Assembly: GCF_001761365.1 (NCBI RefSeq)
Contig: NZ_CP017477.1
Span: forward strand, 2,532,001 to 2,596,000
DNA length: 64,000 bases
Direction: 5' to 3'
Origin: Polaribacter vadi
GTDB taxonomy: Bacteria; Bacteroidota; Bacteroidia; Flavobacteriales; Flavobacteriaceae
Shown: in pieces, positions 1 through 9,138 of the stretch
Numbering within the stretch: the stretch's first letter is position 1
Layout: each line of letters begins with the position of its first letter
Made by a program: the position numbers and the translations under genes
The notes under the pieces: model-generated
What the model was told of the DNA's origin: nothing
What the model saw: the letters and a program-made list of their open reading frames with translations, nothing else
Database searches by the model: none

Positions 1-1129
1 TACCAATAATTGAAACAGGTACTGCAATTGCAGGAATTAAAGTAGATCTAAAGTCTTGTAAGAAAATAAATACTACTAAGAATACTAGTAAAAAGGCTTC
101 TAATAATGTAGTAATTACTTTATCAATAGATGCATTTAAGAATAAACTTGTATCATAAGGAACAAAAATGTCTAATCCTTCTGGAAGATCTGCTTTTACT
201 TGCTCTAAAGTAACTTTTATATTTTCAATAATTTCTTGTGCATTAGATCCTTTTGTTTGGAAAATCCCCATAAATACTGCTGGTTTTCCAAAACTCATCG
301 CATTTGAAGCGTAAGATTGTGCATCTAACTCTATAGTTGCCACATCTTTTAAACGTAAAAATTGTCCATTTCCTAAAGCTTTAATTACAATATCACTGTA
401 TTGTGCTTCATCTTTAAAACGACCACTATACGTTAAAGTATAAGAAAATGATTCACCATTATTCTGACCTAAAGATCCTGCTGCTGCTTCTAAATTTTGT
501 TCGGCTAAAGCTGCAGAAATATCAGAAGGAATTAAATTATAAGAGGCCAATTTCTCTGGATTCAACCAAATACGCATTGCATAATCTTGTTGCGAGAATA
601 CACTAACATCACCAACACCACTTATACGTTGCATTGCTGGAATTACGTTAATTTTTAAGTAATTCTGAATAAAAGTAGCATCATATTCATCGCTTTCAGA
701 ATACATAGAAATAAACATTAATGCACTAGTTTCTTGCTTTTGTGTTATAATACCTGTTTGAGTAACCTCAGAAGGTAATAAAGGAGTTGCTCTTGCAACA
801 CGATTTTGTACGTTTACAGCTGCAATATCAGCATCAACTTCTTGATTAAAATAAACTGTAATTTCTGCTCCTCCTGTATTAGATGCTGTAGAGGTAATAT
901 AAGTCATACCTTCTACACCATTAATTTGTTCTTCTATAGGGATTATTACACTCTCTAAAACTGTTTCAGCATTTGCTCCTGTATAATTTGCTGTTACCTT
1001 AATTGTTGGAGGGGCTATATCTGGGTATTCCTCTATAGGCAAGCTAGTTATACTAATAACTCCTAGTAAAACTATGATAATAGAGATTACTGTAGAAAGC
1101 ACTGGTCTTTCAATAAATGTTTTTAACAT
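1..1129 (-). CDS. RND efflux pump permease, HAE1-type (partial, N-terminal part)
   Basis: Proton-driven inner-membrane RND exporter subunit of the AcrB/MexB type. The first 376 residues are visible; the rest lies beyond the left edge. I translated it from the ATG at 1129. It opens MLKTFIERPVLST, followed by a transmembrane helix and the periplasmic porter start with PIEEYPDIAPP, typical of HAE1 pumps. A second membrane segment begins near the window edge. It lies 22 bp downstream of the membrane-fusion gene on the same strand, so regulator, adaptor and pump form one operon. A TolC-type channel gene may follow outside the window. Substrate cannot be told from the sequence. Confidence 0.93.
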   Translation of the reverse strand, partial: MLKTFIERPVLSTVISIIIVLLGVISITSLPIEEYPDIAPPTIKVTANYTGANAETVLESVIIPIEEQINGVEGMTYITSTASNTGGAEITVYFNQEVDADIAAVNVQNRVARATPLLPSEVTQTGIITQKQETSALMFISMYSESDEYDATFIQNYLKINVIPAMQRISGVGDVSVFSQQDYAMRIWLNPEKLASYNLIPSDISAALAEQNLEAAAGSLGQNNGESFSYTLTYSGRFKDEAQYSDIVIKALGNGQFLRLKDVATIELDAQSYASNAMSFGKPAVFMGIFQTKGSNAQEIIENIKVTLEQVKADLPEGLDIFVPYDTSLFLNASIDKVITTLLEAFLLVFLVVFIFLQDFRSTLIPAIAVPVSIIG

Positions 1130-1151
1130 GACTAATAGGTGTTTTGTTTAT

Positions 1152-2285
1152 CTAATTTCTAAATAAAGTTGGAACTGGTTTTATTGCCTCTTCAAAAGTT
1201 GTTTCCTGAGGTGCTATTTCCATACCGTTTCTTAATTTTCCTACTCCTGAAATAATAATCTTGTCATTAATCTCTAAGCCAGATTCTACAACATATAAAT
1301 TATCTACTGTTCCTTTAACTTTTAAAATTGAAGTTTCAACTTTGTTGTCTGGACCTAATTTAAAAATCATAATATTTCCTTGTTGTTCATACGTTGCTGT
1401 TTGAGGTACAACTATGGCATCTTTATATTCTATAGGAAATCTAATTTTACCACTATTTCCATTGGTTAAAATTTCTTTTGGATTATCAAAAGCAGCTCTA
1501 ATTTGAATAGTTCCTGTACTTTGGTTAATTTGTCCTGTACTAGTTTGAATGCGTCCTTTTTCTGAATATTCTTTACCATTTGCTAAAATCAAAGTTAAAT
1601 CTGGAGAGTTTTTAATACGCTCTGCTTTATTTTGACCTTCAGATCTTTGTAAATGATCTATATATTGTGCTTCGTTAAAACTGAAAAAAGCATAAACTTG
1701 ACTTATTTCGCTAACTGTAGTTAATGCTTTTGCATCATTTGGACTAATTAAAGCTCCTTCTCTAAAGTTAATAGCACCTACATAACCATCTATTGGGCTC
1801 TTAATAGTTGCATAACCAATATTTGCAGAAACACCACTTAAGTTTGCTTTTGCTTGTGCTAAATTTGCTTTTGCAGTTTCTAATTGTACTGGACTAATAA
1901 TGTTTTTTTCTACTAGTGGAATTAATTTATCAACTTCAACTTGTGCAACATTAACACGTGCTTTTGCTGCACCTGCATCTTGACTTAAAGACTGCGTTTC
2001 TAGTTTAAATAGCATTTGTCCTTTACGTACTTTTTGACCTTCATCTACGTATACTTTTTCTACATAACCAGTTGTTTTTGCTCTAACATCACTATTTACG
2101 ATACCTTCTATAGTTGCAGGATAATCTGTGTAACCTGAAACTGTTTTTGTTTGTATTTGTGTTACAGGAAATGCTGCTGGTGGCGCTTGTTTTGCTGTTG
2201 CAGAAGCCTCTTGTTTATTGTTACAACTTACAAAGACTAAAAATGCACTTAGTGCTAGTAAGGTTTTTATTGTAGTATGTTTCAT
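1152..2285 (-). CDS. RND efflux membrane-fusion (adaptor) lipoprotein
   Basis: Periplasmic adaptor linking the RND pump to an outer-membrane channel; 377 aa, usual for AcrA/MexA relatives. The N-terminus is a lipoprotein signal ending FLVFVSC, with Cys21 the likely acylation site, so the protein should be membrane-anchored. The biotinyl-lipoyl-like half motif VYVDEGQKVRKGQMLFKLE, an alpha-hairpin with repeated Ala/Lys/Gln near residues 95-150, and the returning lipoyl half with TIKSPIDGYVG are visible. It sits between the regulator (12 bp gap upstream) and the pump (22 bp gap downstream). Confidence 0.92.
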   Translation of the reverse strand: MKHTTIKTLLALSAFLVFVSCNNKQEASATAKQAPPAAFPVTQIQTKTVSGYTDYPATIEGIVNSDVRAKTTGYVEKVYVDEGQKVRKGQMLFKLETQSLSQDAGAAKARVNVAQVEVDKLIPLVEKNIISPVQLETAKANLAQAKANLSGVSANIGYATIKSPIDGYVGAINFREGALISPNDAKALTTVSEISQVYAFFSFNEAQYIDHLQRSEGQNKAERIKNSPDLTLILANGKEYSEKGRIQTSTGQINQSTGTIQIRAAFDNPKEILTNGNSGKIRFPIEYKDAIVVPQTATYEQQGNIMIFKLGPDNKVETSILKVKGTVDNLYVVESGLEINDKIIISGVGKLRNGMEIAPQETTFEEAIKPVPTLFRN

Positions 2286-2297
2286 TTTAATCTTGAT

Positions 2298-2795
2298 TTA
2301 AATATCTAATTTATTATTGGTTAATTTATTTCTTAATTCTTCTACAGAGCTGGTGGCTCCGTCTATAAATTTTATATAATCATCATGAAAAGTTAAATCG
2401 AACTTTTCGTTTTCATTTTCAATAGTATTTGTCTTTTCTTTATACTCTTTTAATTCTAAATGTATATCACGTTCTTCTTTCCATTTTTGCACCATATTAT
2501 CTATATGATGAAAAACCATATCTCTATTTATAATAAAGTATTTTTTTCGATCACCAGTTTTGGTGAAATACACAATTTTATTTAAATCTTTTAAATGATT
2601 AAGATGAGTAGAAATGGTACTTTTACTTGCACAAAGTATGGTTACCATATCATCAAAAGTGCTTCCTTTTTTACCAGTAAGAATTACGTAAGCTAAAATA
2701 CGTGCAGCAACAGGAGCTAATTGCTCTCTATCTTCTAAATGAACACCTAGTTTTTCTACTAGACCCATTTTTATTTTACAGATTTCTTGTTTCAT
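2298..2795 (-). CDS. GbsR/MarR-type winged-helix transcriptional regulator
   Basis: 165-aa DNA-binding protein, first gene of the efflux operon and so its probable local regulator. Residues about 30-95 read as a winged helix-turn-helix: the stretch FDDMVTILCASKSTISTHL fits the recognition helix, and KTGDRKKYFII fits the wing. The C-terminal third is charged and helical, as expected for a dimerisation segment. Length and layout match the GbsR-like MarR-superfamily proteins that precede RND operons in Bacteroidota. Its promoter (2855-2888) contains an inverted repeat that may be its own operator. The ligand is unknown. Confidence 0.85.
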   Translation of the reverse strand: MKQEICKIKMGLVEKLGVHLEDREQLAPVAARILAYVILTGKKGSTFDDMVTILCASKSTISTHLNHLKDLNKIVYFTKTGDRKKYFIINRDMVFHHIDNMVQKWKEERDIHLELKEYKEKTNTIENENEKFDLTFHDDYIKFIDGATSSVEELRNKLTNNKLDI

Positions 2796-2854
2796 TTTAT
2801 TTACTTTAATACTATTTTAAAAACTAATACTTTAAGAATAGTAAAATTATGGCG

Positions 2855-2888
2855 CAAAGATAAATTATTAGTTCGGAACAAACCGAAC
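2855..2888 (-). promoter_or_regulatory. Promoter with candidate operator for the GbsR-efflux operon
   Basis: On the minus strand a perfect Bacteroidota -7 element TATCTTTG (2855-2862) is preceded after 16 bp by TTTG (2879-2882). An inverted repeat GTTCGG-N6-CCGAAC (2871-2888) covers that TTTG and part of the spacer. A bound dimer would block sigma access, so this is a good candidate for autorepression by the regulator starting at 2795. The 16-bp spacing is slightly short. Confidence 0.6.
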
Positions 2889-2916
2889 AAAAAGAAGTTA
2901 ATTTGATGTTAAATGA

Positions 2917-2942
2917 AAAAAGCCGATAAATTTATCGGCTTT
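2917..2942 (-). terminator. Intrinsic terminator after the pheS operon
   Basis: Perfect hairpin AAAGCCGATAAA/TTTATCGGCTTT with essentially no loop, followed on the minus strand by a run of six T. It lies 70 bp beyond the stop of the gene at 3011-3268 and separates the pheS operon from the efflux operon promoter. Confidence 0.8.
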
Positions 2943-3010
2943 AGTTTTATTTAAAATGAGTTAAAACTCTTTTAATTAGTTTGTTAAAATATTTTTTATG
3001 GAGGGTTATT

Positions 3011-3268
3011 TTACCAAATCTTATAAAAATCTTCTTTAGAAATTACATCTCCATCACAATCATCAATAGTTAAAGTGCCTTCACATAAGCCACCAAACTC
3101 ATCTTCTTGATTGTTTTCATCGTATTTAGTAACTTTTCCGTTTTTATAAACTGTAATTTGTTTTAAAACTTCATCAGCCTTATTGGTTTCAAAATACCAA
3201 GTTGAGAACCCCCAATCTGCATATTCATCATCTCTATTCTCATCCCAATATTGTGAAAAATAATTCAT
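3011..3268 (-). CDS. Small acidic protein, possibly DUF6881-like
   Basis: 85-aa acidic cytoplasmic protein with no signal or membrane segment. Start and pheS stop overlap by one base (TAATG), so translation is probably coupled to pheS. The layout (aromatic N-terminus, ITVYKNGKVTKYD in the middle, ISKEDFYKIW at the end) resembles the DUF6881 family from memory; this assignment is tentative. No function can be inferred. Two Cys flank an acidic TLTIDD stretch, but there is no recognisable metal motif. Confidence 0.75.
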   Translation of the reverse strand: MNYFSQYWDENRDDEYADWGFSTWYFETNKADEVLKQITVYKNGKVTKYDENNQEDEFGGLCEGTLTIDDCDGDVISKEDFYKIW

Positions 3269-4287
3269 TATATAACTGATTTAAATTGTTCTAAAAAGCG
3301 TTTATCATTTTCGTAAAACATTCTTATATCAGGAATTTGATATAACAACATTGCAATACGCTCTATACCCATTCCAAAAGCATAGCCTGAGTATTTTGTT
3401 GGATCTATGTTTGCATTTTTCAACACATTTGGATCTACCATTCCACATCCCATAATCTCTAACCAACCAGTACCTTTTGTAATTCTGTAATCGGTTTCAG
3501 TTTCTAATCCCCAATAAATATCTACTTCTGCACTTGGCTCTGTAAATGGGAAATAAGAAGGACGCAAACGTATTTTAGATTTCCCAAACATCTCTTTTGT
3601 AAAGTATAAAAGTGTTTGTTTTAAATCAGCAAAAGAAACATCAGTATCTATATATAAACCTTCTACTTGATGAAAAATACAATGTGCTCTTGCAGAAATA
3701 TCTTCGTTTCTAAAAACGCGTCCAGGAGAAATAGTTCTTATAGGTGGTTTGTTATTTTCCATATAACGTACTTGCACAGAAGAGGTGTGTGTACGCAACA
3801 AAATATCAGGATTTTGTTCAATGAAAAACGTGTCTTGCATATCTCTTGCTGGGTGATATTCAGGCAAATTCAATGCAGTAAAATTGTGCCAATCATCTTC
3901 AATTTCTGGACCTTCAGAAACTGTAAAACCAATTCTATTAAAAACTTCAATAATTTGGTTTCTTACTAAAGATATTGGGTGTCTAGAACCTAATTCAATA
4001 GGTTCTTGAGGGCGTGTTAAATCTCCATAAATACCTTTTTCTTCTACAGCATTTTCTAAAGATTCGTTTAATTCTGCCACTTTTCCTTCAGCAGAACTCT
4101 TTAACTTGTTTAAAGCTTGCCCAAAATCTTTACGTAATTCAGCATCTACATTTTTAAATTCAGCAAATAAATCTTTTAATAATCCTTTACTTCCTAAATA
4201 TTTAATTCTAAAAGTTTCAACTTCTTCTTTAGTGGTTGCTTTAAAAGCATTCACGTCTCCAATAAGTTCTTTTACTTTATCTAACAT
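3268..4287 (-). CDS. pheS: Phenylalanyl-tRNA synthetase alpha subunit
   Basis: Catalytic subunit of the (alpha-beta)2 class II enzyme that charges tRNA-Phe. At 339 aa it has the normal length. The N-terminal coiled coil (about 1-90, with FRIKYLGSKGLLKDLF) binds tRNA. The class II core shows motif 2 (RTHTSSVQVRYM and FRNEDISARAHCIFHQVEG) and motif 3 at the end (GMGIERIAMLLYQIPDIR). pheT is not adjacent, which is common in Bacteroidota. The coupled small gene follows it. Confidence 0.98.
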   Translation of the reverse strand: MLDKVKELIGDVNAFKATTKEEVETFRIKYLGSKGLLKDLFAEFKNVDAELRKDFGQALNKLKSSAEGKVAELNESLENAVEEKGIYGDLTRPQEPIELGSRHPISLVRNQIIEVFNRIGFTVSEGPEIEDDWHNFTALNLPEYHPARDMQDTFFIEQNPDILLRTHTSSVQVRYMENNKPPIRTISPGRVFRNEDISARAHCIFHQVEGLYIDTDVSFADLKQTLLYFTKEMFGKSKIRLRPSYFPFTEPSAEVDIYWGLETETDYRITKGTGWLEIMGCGMVDPNVLKNANIDPTKYSGYAFGMGIERIAMLLYQIPDIRMFYENDKRFLEQFKSVI

Positions 4288-4420
4288 TACCTTTTCAATT
4301 AGGTGGCGAATTTACAAATTTTTATTTTTGTTGAATCTAAATTTTGCAATTGAATCCGTATTTTTATGAAAAATATACACAGGAAAATTAATACCTTGTA
4401 AATTATAAAAGAGGAACAAA

Positions 4421-7400
4421 ATGAAGAGAAATATCTTACCTAATTTAAAAACATACGCATTTAAAGAGGTAACTTTTGATAAATTAATGCAAAATAGAAT
4501 TAATAAGGTACTAATTGTTTGCTCTAATTACGATTACTACATGCTTGAAGAAGATGGTAGAATCGAAGAACGAATTTTTAACGAATATACTTCTTTAAAC
4601 TTAAGACATCCACCAAATTTTATTCATGCAAATTCTGCAAAAAGAGCAATAAAAATGATGGAAACTCATCAAATTGATATTGTAATTACGTGGTTAGATA
4701 TTGGCAATTATAAAGCTTTTGAAGCTTCAAAAAATATTAAAGAAGCGTTTCCTAATGTACCAATTGCGGCTTTAAGTCATCATTCTTCTCAATTAAGAAG
4801 TAAGTTACAAAAAGAAAATACAGATAGTATCGATTTTGTTTTTCATTGGAATGGAAATGCAGATATATTTTTGGCGATTATAAAACTTACTGAAGATAGA
4901 ATGAATGCCGAAAACGACATTAATGTTGTGGGTGTTAAAGCTATTTTATTGGTAGAAGATTCATTAAAATTTTACTCCAGATATATTCCTATTATTTATA
5001 AAGTACTTCTTAAACAAACGCAAGAATTTATGTCTGAAGGATTAAATGAGCATAGAAAAATGCTTTTAATGAGAGGAAGACCAAAAATTTTACTAGCCAC
5101 AACTTTTGAAGAAGGAATTGATTTATTTGATACGTTTAAAGATAATTTATTAGGAGTAATATCAGATGTTAATTATTACAAAGATGGTGTTAGAAATAAA
5201 GAAGCTGGCTTTTTGTTATTAAATTATGTAAGAAATTACAAGCGTTATTTCCCTTTTTTAATTCAATCTTCTAATGCAGATAATGAAAGCCGTGCTTTAG
5301 AATTGAAAGGAAAATTTTTATACAAACATTCAGAAACTTTAGGAGTAGACATAAAAAACTATATCATAAAATATTTTGCTTTTGGCGATTTTGAGTTTTG
5401 GGATCCTACACAAATGAAAGTTTTGGCAACAGCTAAAGATTTAAGTGAATTTCAAAATGCAATAAAACATGTTACTGAAGATTGTTTAATGTATCATGCA
5501 ACAAGAAGCGAATTTTCTAAGTGGTTAAAATCTAGAGCATTGTTTCCTTTAGCAAATTTATTAAGCGTTATTGAGTATGATGAATTTGAAAATAACAATG
5601 AAATAAGAGATTTTTTAATCAATTCAATTAAAGCTTATAGAGTTTATAGATCTAGAGGAGTAATTGTAAAATTTAATAAAAATAGGTATGATGGTTTTGT
5701 TGGGTATGCAAGAATTGGTGAAGGTGCTTTAGGAGGAAAAGCAAGAGGTTTAGCTTTTATAGATTCCTTTTTAAAACGAAATAATTTATACAATAAATAC
5801 GAAAACGTTAGTATAACCATACCAAGAACAGTTGTAATTAGTACCGACGTTTTTGATCAATTTATAGAAACTCATAAACTTATTAAATTCGCTGCAGAAT
5901 GTACAGATGATGAAAAAATATTGCATGAATTTATTTCAAAAGATTTACCAAAATGGGCTTTAGAAGATATTAGAGCATTTTTAGAAACAACCAAATGTCC
6001 TATTGCTGTTCGATCTTCTAGTTTGTTAGAAGATTCTAACTATCAGCCATTTGCAGGTGTTTTTGCAACCTATATGATTCCAGATTCTGAAATCAATAAA
6101 AAAGTTGAAATGGTTTCTAATGCCATAAAATCGGTTATTGCATCTGCTTTTTTTGAAAACAGTAAATTATATCTTAAAGCCATAGCACATACTATAGAAG
6201 AAGATAAAATGGCTGTAATTTTGCAAGAAGTTACAGGCAAACAATACCAAGATGTATATTACCCTAATATTTCTGGAGTAGCACGTTCCATTAATTTTTA
6301 TCCTATTGGCGATGAAAAAGCGAATGAAGGAATTGCTAATATTGCTCTAGGATTAGGAGAAATTATTGTTGGTGGAGGGCAAACCTTGCGTTTTTCACCT
6401 TATTATCCAAAGAAAGTATTACAACTATCTTCTCCAGGTTCTACACAAAGAGATACACAACAACATTTTTATGGTTTAGATTTAAATCCTGATAGTTATA
6501 AAATTTCAACATGTGAATCCATCAACAAAAAGAAAGTATCTATAAGGCAAGCAGAAAACCATGGTTCTTTAAAATTTGTAGCTTCTACATACGATTTACA
6601 AAACAATACAATAAGACCAGGTGTAATGCATGATGGAGTTCGTGTAATTACATTCGATAATATTCTGAAATACAATACATTTCCATTACCAGAAATTTTG
6701 CAAGAATTGTTACGAATTGGGCAAAGAGAAATGAGAAGCCCAATAGAAATAGAGTTTGCTGTAAAGTTAGATGTACCAGCAGGAAAGCCCAAAGAATTTA
6801 GTTTTTTACAGATAAGACCCATCATAGAAAGTATGGAAACTGTTAGTAAATTACCTAAAAATCTAGATGTTTCTGAAACGATAATTTATTCTGAATCTGC
6901 TTTAGGAAATGGAAAATACGAGAATATATTTGATGTAGTATATGTAAAACCAGAGACTTTTAGTGCTGCCAACACAAGAGATATTGCAAATGCTGTTGAA
7001 GCCATTAATAAAAAATTTGTGGCAAATGATAAACCTTATATTTTGGTTGGTCCTGGAAGATGGGGATCTAGCGATTCTTGGTTAGGAATTCCTGTACTTT
7101 GGTCGCAAATTTCTGCAGCAAAAATAATTGTAGAATCGGGTTTAAATAATTTTAGAATAGATCCAAGTCAGGGAACCCATTTTTTCCAAAATTTAACGTC
7201 TTTCAAAGTCGGTTATTTAACTATAAATCCATTTATAGAAGATGGTTTTTTTGATGTTGATTATTTAAATAAACAAGAAGCTGTTTTTGAAAATAAATAT
7301 TTAAGACACATTTCTTTTAAAAAGGAACTTACAGTTGTTATTGATGGTGAAAACAATAAGGCAGCTATTTTTAAAGAAGATATTTTATTAGAAAATACGA

Positions 7401-7453
7401 TTTCAAATATAGAAGAATCAATTGAAGAATTACCACCAGAAGGATTTATGTAA
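4421..7453 (+). CDS. PEP synthase-like protein: two receiver-like domains plus PPDK-type ATP-binding domain
   Basis: 1010-aa cytoplasmic protein. Residues about 25-140 and 165-300 resemble response-regulator receivers. The second keeps acidic residues (ILLVEDS, then ISDV); the first lacks the usual acidic pair. From about 435 comes a pyruvate,phosphate dikinase-type nucleotide-binding domain: GGKARGLAF at 438-446, then IAVRSSSLLEDS with Arg531. The C-terminal part has ILVGPGRWGSSDSWLG and a conserved-looking GTHFFQNLTSF. I see neither the phosphohistidine swivel motif nor the TIM barrel of PpsA/PPDK, so it is unlikely to be a plain PEP synthase. A purine-rich ribosome site (GAGG) lies 9 bases before the ATG. 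Its divergent neighbour is pheS. Confidence 0.8.
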   Translation: MKRNILPNLKTYAFKEVTFDKLMQNRINKVLIVCSNYDYYMLEEDGRIEERIFNEYTSLNLRHPPNFIHANSAKRAIKMMETHQIDIVITWLDIGNYKAFEASKNIKEAFPNVPIAALSHHSSQLRSKLQKENTDSIDFVFHWNGNADIFLAIIKLTEDRMNAENDINVVGVKAILLVEDSLKFYSRYIPIIYKVLLKQTQEFMSEGLNEHRKMLLMRGRPKILLATTFEEGIDLFDTFKDNLLGVISDVNYYKDGVRNKEAGFLLLNYVRNYKRYFPFLIQSSNADNESRALELKGKFLYKHSETLGVDIKNYIIKYFAFGDFEFWDPTQMKVLATAKDLSEFQNAIKHVTEDCLMYHATRSEFSKWLKSRALFPLANLLSVIEYDEFENNNEIRDFLINSIKAYRVYRSRGVIVKFNKNRYDGFVGYARIGEGALGGKARGLAFIDSFLKRNNLYNKYENVSITIPRTVVISTDVFDQFIETHKLIKFAAECTDDEKILHEFISKDLPKWALEDIRAFLETTKCPIAVRSSSLLEDSNYQPFAGVFATYMIPDSEINKKVEMVSNAIKSVIASAFFENSKLYLKAIAHTIEEDKMAVILQEVTGKQYQDVYYPNISGVARSINFYPIGDEKANEGIANIALGLGEIIVGGGQTLRFSPYYPKKVLQLSSPGSTQRDTQQHFYGLDLNPDSYKISTCESINKKKVSIRQAENHGSLKFVASTYDLQNNTIRPGVMHDGVRVITFDNILKYNTFPLPEILQELLRIGQREMRSPIEIEFAVKLDVPAGKPKEFSFLQIRPIIESMETVSKLPKNLDVSETIIYSESALGNGKYENIFDVVYVKPETFSAANTRDIANAVEAINKKFVANDKPYILVGPGRWGSSDSWLGIPVLWSQISAAKIIVESGLNNFRIDPSQGTHFFQNLTSFKVGYLTINPFIEDGFFDVDYLNKQEAVFENKYLRHISFKKELTVVIDGENNKAAIFKEDILLENTISNIEESIEELPPEGFM

Positions 7454-7582
7454 AATAGATATATAATAAAAAACACACCTTTAATATATTGGTAAATAGT
7501 CAAATTCGCAAAAAATGGATAAACTATTGTTAAATATCAAAAAACACCTTATTTAATTTCATACACAATCAATTTTAAAATG

Positions 7583-7590
7583 TATTTTTG
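7583..7590 (+). promoter_or_regulatory. Candidate -7 element for the first glutamate dehydrogenase
   Basis: TATTTTTG fits TAnnTTTG and lies 41 bp before the ATG. No good TTTG is seen at the expected upstream distance, so confidence is low. Confidence 0.35.
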
Positions 7591-7631
7591 ATCTTAAATT
7601 TATTCAATAAAAATTTATTAATTGTATCATT

Positions 7632-8969
7632 ATGAATGTAAAGGAAATTTTAACAAATCTAGAAACTAAACACCCTGGAGAAATAGAATATTTACAAGCT
7701 GTTAAGGAGGTTTTAGAATCTATTGAAACAATATACAATGAAAATCCACAATACGAAGCTGCTAAAATTATAGAGCGTTTAGTAGAACCAGATCGAATTT
7801 TAACATTTAGAATTTCTTGGATTGATGATGCAGGTCAAGTGCAAGTAAATTTAGGGCACAGAATTCAATTTAATAATGCAATTGGTCCTTACAAAGGAGG
7901 TATTCGTTTACACCCAAGTGTAAATCTAAGTATTTTAAAGTTTTTAGGATTTGAGCAAATCTTTAAAAATGCGTTAACAACATTGCCAATGGGTGGTGGA
8001 AAAGGAGGTTCAGATTTTAATCCTAAAGGAAAATCGGACACTGAAATTATGCGTTTTTGTCAAGCATTCATGTTAGAGTTGTGGAGAATGATTGGCCCAA
8101 GTACAGATGTACCAGCAGGAGATATTGGAACTGGTGGTAGAGAAATTGGGTTTATGTATGGTATGTATAAAAAATTACAACAAGAGCATACAGGCGTTTT
8201 TACAGGAAAAGGTTTAAATTGGGGAGGAAGTTTAATAAGACCTGAAGCAACAGGTTTTGGTGGCGTTTACTTTACAAAAGAAATGTTACAGACTAAAAAC
8301 GACACTTTTGTTGGTAAAACAATTGCACTTTCTGGTTTTGGAAATGTAACTTGGGGAGTTGCTTTAAAAATTACTGAATTAGGAGGAAAAGTAGTTACAA
8401 TTTCTGGTCCTGATGGATATATTTATGATGAAAAAGGTTTAGATGCCGATAAAATAAATTACTTATTATACTTAAGAGCTTCTAATAATGATATTGTTTC
8501 TCCTTATGCAGAAGAATTTCCAGACTCTAAATTTTATCCGAACGAAAAACCTTGGAGTGTAAAATGCGATATTGCAATGCCTTGTGCAACTCAAAATGAA
8601 TTAAATGGAGATGATGCCCTAAAATTAGTTGCAAATGGTGTACAGTATATAGCAGAAGTTTCTAACATGGGTTGTACTGCAGAGGCTGTTCATGTATTTC
8701 ATAATGCTAAAATTTTATACGGACCAGGTAAGGCAGTAAATGCTGGTGGTGTTGCAACTTCTGGGTTAGAAATGACTCAAAACTCTATGAAAATGAGCTG
8801 GACAAAAGATGAAGTAGATGAAAAATTGCTTCAGATTATGCATTCTATTCATACAGCATGTTTAAAATACGGAACAGAAGAGGATGGTTATATAAATTAT
8901 GCAAAAGGAGCAAATATTGCTGGTTTTATTAAAGTAGCAGATTCTATGTTAGATTTAGGAGTAATATAA
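7632..8969 (+). CDS. gdhA: Glutamate dehydrogenase, NAD-type coenzyme pocket
   Basis: Interconverts glutamate with 2-oxoglutarate and ammonia; 445 aa, typical of hexameric bacterial GDH. The substrate-site lysine region LPMGGGKGGSDF and catalytic Asp in PAGDIGTG are present. The Rossmann fold reads SGFGNVTWG followed by SGPDGYIYD. The Phe and Pro at these points match F238 and P262 of the Clostridium symbiosum NAD-dependent enzyme, so a catabolic NAD-linked role is inferred. It is followed by a paralogue at 9139 but has its own terminator, so the two are probably transcribed separately. Confidence 0.95.
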   Translation: MNVKEILTNLETKHPGEIEYLQAVKEVLESIETIYNENPQYEAAKIIERLVEPDRILTFRISWIDDAGQVQVNLGHRIQFNNAIGPYKGGIRLHPSVNLSILKFLGFEQIFKNALTTLPMGGGKGGSDFNPKGKSDTEIMRFCQAFMLELWRMIGPSTDVPAGDIGTGGREIGFMYGMYKKLQQEHTGVFTGKGLNWGGSLIRPEATGFGGVYFTKEMLQTKNDTFVGKTIALSGFGNVTWGVALKITELGGKVVTISGPDGYIYDEKGLDADKINYLLYLRASNNDIVSPYAEEFPDSKFYPNEKPWSVKCDIAMPCATQNELNGDDALKLVANGVQYIAEVSNMGCTAEAVHVFHNAKILYGPGKAVNAGGVATSGLEMTQNSMKMSWTKDEVDEKLLQIMHSIHTACLKYGTEEDGYINYAKGANIAGFIKVADSMLDLGVI

Positions 8970-8992
8970 ATAAAAGACTCAATTCAAAAAAG

Positions 8993-9022
8993 AAAGCATC
9001 ATTTATATGATGCTTTTTTTTT
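8993..9022 (+). terminator. Intrinsic terminator of the first glutamate dehydrogenase
   Basis: Perfect 10-bp stem AAAGCATCAT/ATGATGCTTT with a 4-base loop, followed by a T run, 23 bp after the stop codon. Confidence 0.88.
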
Positions 9023-9138
9023 GCTTTTTGCTAAAATATCAACCTTAAAATTTATGATATCTAATTTTACATAACTGAAAATTATTATATTTACAGCATT
9101 ATATTTTGTACAATTCGTAAAAAAACACACTCTAAATT

